The translations under genes were made by a program, and so were the position numbers. A DNA stretch of 12,677 nt from Pavlovales sp. CCMP2436 (Eukaryota; Haptophyta; Pavlovophyceae; Pavlovales): positions 76,225 through 88,901 of the forward strand of contig MU631851.1 in NCBI GenBank assembly GCA_026770615.1. The letters run 5' to 3'. Every line of letters starts with the position of its first letter. Position 1 is the stretch's first letter. A model generated the notes under the pieces. The model made no database searches. It saw only the letters and a list, made by a program, of their open reading frames with translations, and was not told the origin of the DNA. Below, piece by piece: positions 11,589-12,677 of the stretch.

Positions 11589-12677
11589 CTGCAGGCACAG
11601 TAAAAGGAAAGGATTTCTGATTAGGACGTCTGTCCCCGGAAGACAGTCTCCCGGACATGTCCAGGACCACTCCCCCGAGCACACAGATACCGCCCCCCCT
11701 GAGCCTGGTCTCACAGTTGCGTTCGAATGATGGAAATCTGACTTTTGTTGTATCGTTATAACTTTTTACTAGGTTCTAATGCAAGATCATGATCGCAATT
11801 ATAACTACATCTATTTGATATAACTAACTATATAGATAGCGTCTCAGCATGGTTCAACAGGTGTTGTTCACTACAACTATTTTATAGAACTCACCGCTCG
11901 TTGCCGATGCCTGTCGCCCCGTTCACGCCGAAGTCCCAGTACCTAGGCACACAATCATCACAATCACAATCACGATCACAATCATCAGAATCAGAAGCGA
12001 ATGTAGGTCGGGGGACGATAAAAGAACTATTATGAAAAAAGAGAGCGTACAGCTCTCAGCGAGTCTGGCGGTAAAATAAGCAATAAAGTACTAATAGGAA
12101 TAAGAACATAATAAGAATATAATCATTCAATAATACTAATATAGTAATAATATAGTAATAATAGTTATAGTAATAAAATAAAAAAATATAGTAATAGTAG
12201 CAATAATAATAGTAGCCATAAGAATAATACAATAACTAATCATAGTAGTACCTGCGCGCCGAGCCGCTGAAGCCCCAGTGCGGCGAGAGCGTGACGAAGC
12301 CCAAGATGCTCTGGCTCGTGCTTTGCGCTGTAGTACAGTACAACAAAGGGGATTCTAAATGGTCAGAAATGTAAAAAAGTGGAGTCTATTACTGACAAAG
12401 GGGAGTCTAAATGGGCAGAAGGGGGTGGGGCTACATATGTATTACTGATAGATATACTTATGATAGGGATTCAAGCTGGCGTCTGACTGTTCTGAATACA
12501 ATGAAGGCTCGTGCTTCGCGCTGCAGTACGATATATATATGAAAGGGTGCTCACTAAGGCGGTGTTGCACGAGGGGGTGAACCGTAAGATCGCCACCGTC
12601 GTTGGGCCCCAGCAAGTCGCAGTCGGAGTAAAGTCCGGCATCAGCATGTCCGTGTTCGGCGCCACAATCCACCTTGG
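10871..12677 (-). CDS. DUF5695-like protein, four visible exons, 5' part outside window, in-frame TAG
   Basis: Exons are 12677-12555 (partial), 12327-12252, 11942-11895 and 11588-10871, with GT..AG introns and matching phases at all three junctions. The joined protein has FVTLSPHWGFSGSARRYWDF, then ELYHYAATLNALPLVADYE, YSADFGCGFFGA and a closing beta-rich domain. From memory of the family, the order of an aromatic/HY-LNA segment, a DP-SGDYG-GFFG-like segment and an R-R-LAPL-L segment is that of DUF5695 proteins, thought to be extracellular or glycan-related; I could not search. The last exon contains TAG at 11113-11111 and then 79 more sense codons to TAG at 10873-10871. The sequence after the first stop keeps the same coding character (LELELTAVGADPAAGG), so the gene is either a recent pseudogene, a read-through case or a sequencing error. 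Codon use is extremely GC-rich, unlike its introns. Confidence 0.6.
11838..11872 (+). repeat. Two-copy dispersed repeat (partner at 1998-2034)
   Basis: tcagcatggttcaacaggtg and the following ttgttcact match 1998-2034 with three to four differences. It lies in the intron between exons 3 and 4 of the DUF5695-like gene. Confidence 0.55.
11895..11942 (-). CDS. DUF5695-like gene, exon 3
   Basis: The acceptor is gtgcctag and the donor gagcg|gtgagt. 48 nt. It encodes YWDFGVNGATGIGNE, continuing exon 2. Confidence 0.85.
11943..12251 (-). other. Intron 2: simple repeats and a family-1 fragment
   Basis: An (ATCACA)n-like array at 11951-11995, family-1 copy 7 at 12005-12032 (gtcgggggacgataaaagaa), then (TAA/TAG)-type repeats at 12118-12245. 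No coding sequence. Confidence 0.65.
12252..12327 (-). CDS. DUF5695-like gene, exon 2
   Basis: The acceptor is actacag and the donor gcgcag|gtacta. 76 nt. It encodes QSILGFVTLSPHWGFSGSAR. Phases fit both neighbours. Confidence 0.8.
12344..12448 (+). repeat. Tandem pair of about 52 bp in intron 1
   Basis: Both units start caaagggga-tctaaatgg-cagaa and end in tattactga (12344-12395 and 12396-12448). Confidence 0.75.
12437..12493 (-). repeat. Inverted partner of the 2378-2476 repeat
   Basis: The reverse complement holds cagacgccagcttgaatcc, identical to 2445-2463, with flanking similarity (agtcagacg, atcagtaata). Confidence 0.7.
12506..12529 (-). repeat. Truncated direct copy of exon 2 acceptor edge
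   Basis: 24 bases match 12313-12336 with two differences, spanning the acceptor and first 15 exon bases. It carries an intact gcag acceptor, so it is a possible decoy splice site; using it would reach a stop codon soon after. Confidence 0.75.
12555..12677 (-). CDS. DUF5695-like gene, first visible exon (partial)
   Basis: Open to the window edge; the donor is ctta|gtgagc. One base carries over and joins the next exon in frame. The peptide includes SDCDLLGPNDGGDLT and VHPLVQHRL. Confidence 0.6.

Noticed and set aside
11035..11682. 215-codon minus-strand frame
   Set aside because: Wrong frame relative to the spliced exons; it is Ser/Arg-rich and reads through an intron boundary.
1..12677. CRISPR array, rRNA or tRNA gene
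   Set aside because: No regularly spaced identical repeats with unique spacers outside the protein-coding finger array; no cloverleaf or T-loop signature or rRNA segment was recognised on either strand.

Overview
The window looks like nuclear DNA of an intron-rich eukaryote. GC-rich, alanine-rich exons with GT..AG boundaries alternate with AT-rich or simple-sequence introns, and microsatellites, homopolymer runs and dispersed repeats are abundant. Nothing suggests an operon, plasmid or phage. The C-x4-C-type zinc fingers and a probable DUF5695-type protein would fit a photosynthetic stramenopile or another alga. That is an inference from gene style, not an identification.

Three genes can be supported, all on the minus strand. 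(1) Positions 1-1179 hold a C2H2 zinc-finger protein, open from an ATG at 1179 and running off the left edge. It is built of two cassettes, each a small Cys/His header, an acidic spacer and a finger array. (2) Roughly 2849-8381 is a gene of at least 13 short exons, with a possible extra exon at each end. I assembled it from splice sites whose phases agree at every junction. It encodes a Lys-rich segment, a conserved-looking segment and then a long Ala/Ser/Pro-rich tail; I do not recognise the family. (3) Positions 10871-12677 hold the 3' part of a gene with four visible exons whose protein resembles the DUF5695 family. It carries an in-frame TAG 79 codons before its natural end.

The remaining sequence is repeats. 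A family with the core gcccgaaggcgtacgggc occurs seven times. Two copies form the ends of a 1.5-kb inverted-repeat-bounded element (8664-10173) that contains two long imperfect hairpins. A second family with the core ctcgagcgg occurs three times, and several two-copy repeats link distant parts of the window. The introns also hold long GT/CA, TAA and poly-G tracts.

The most unusual signal is that introns of both multi-exon genes repeatedly contain truncated direct copies of the neighbouring exon's edge, splice site included, next to simple repeats. There is no evidence that the three genes act together; they are merely adjacent and share orientation.
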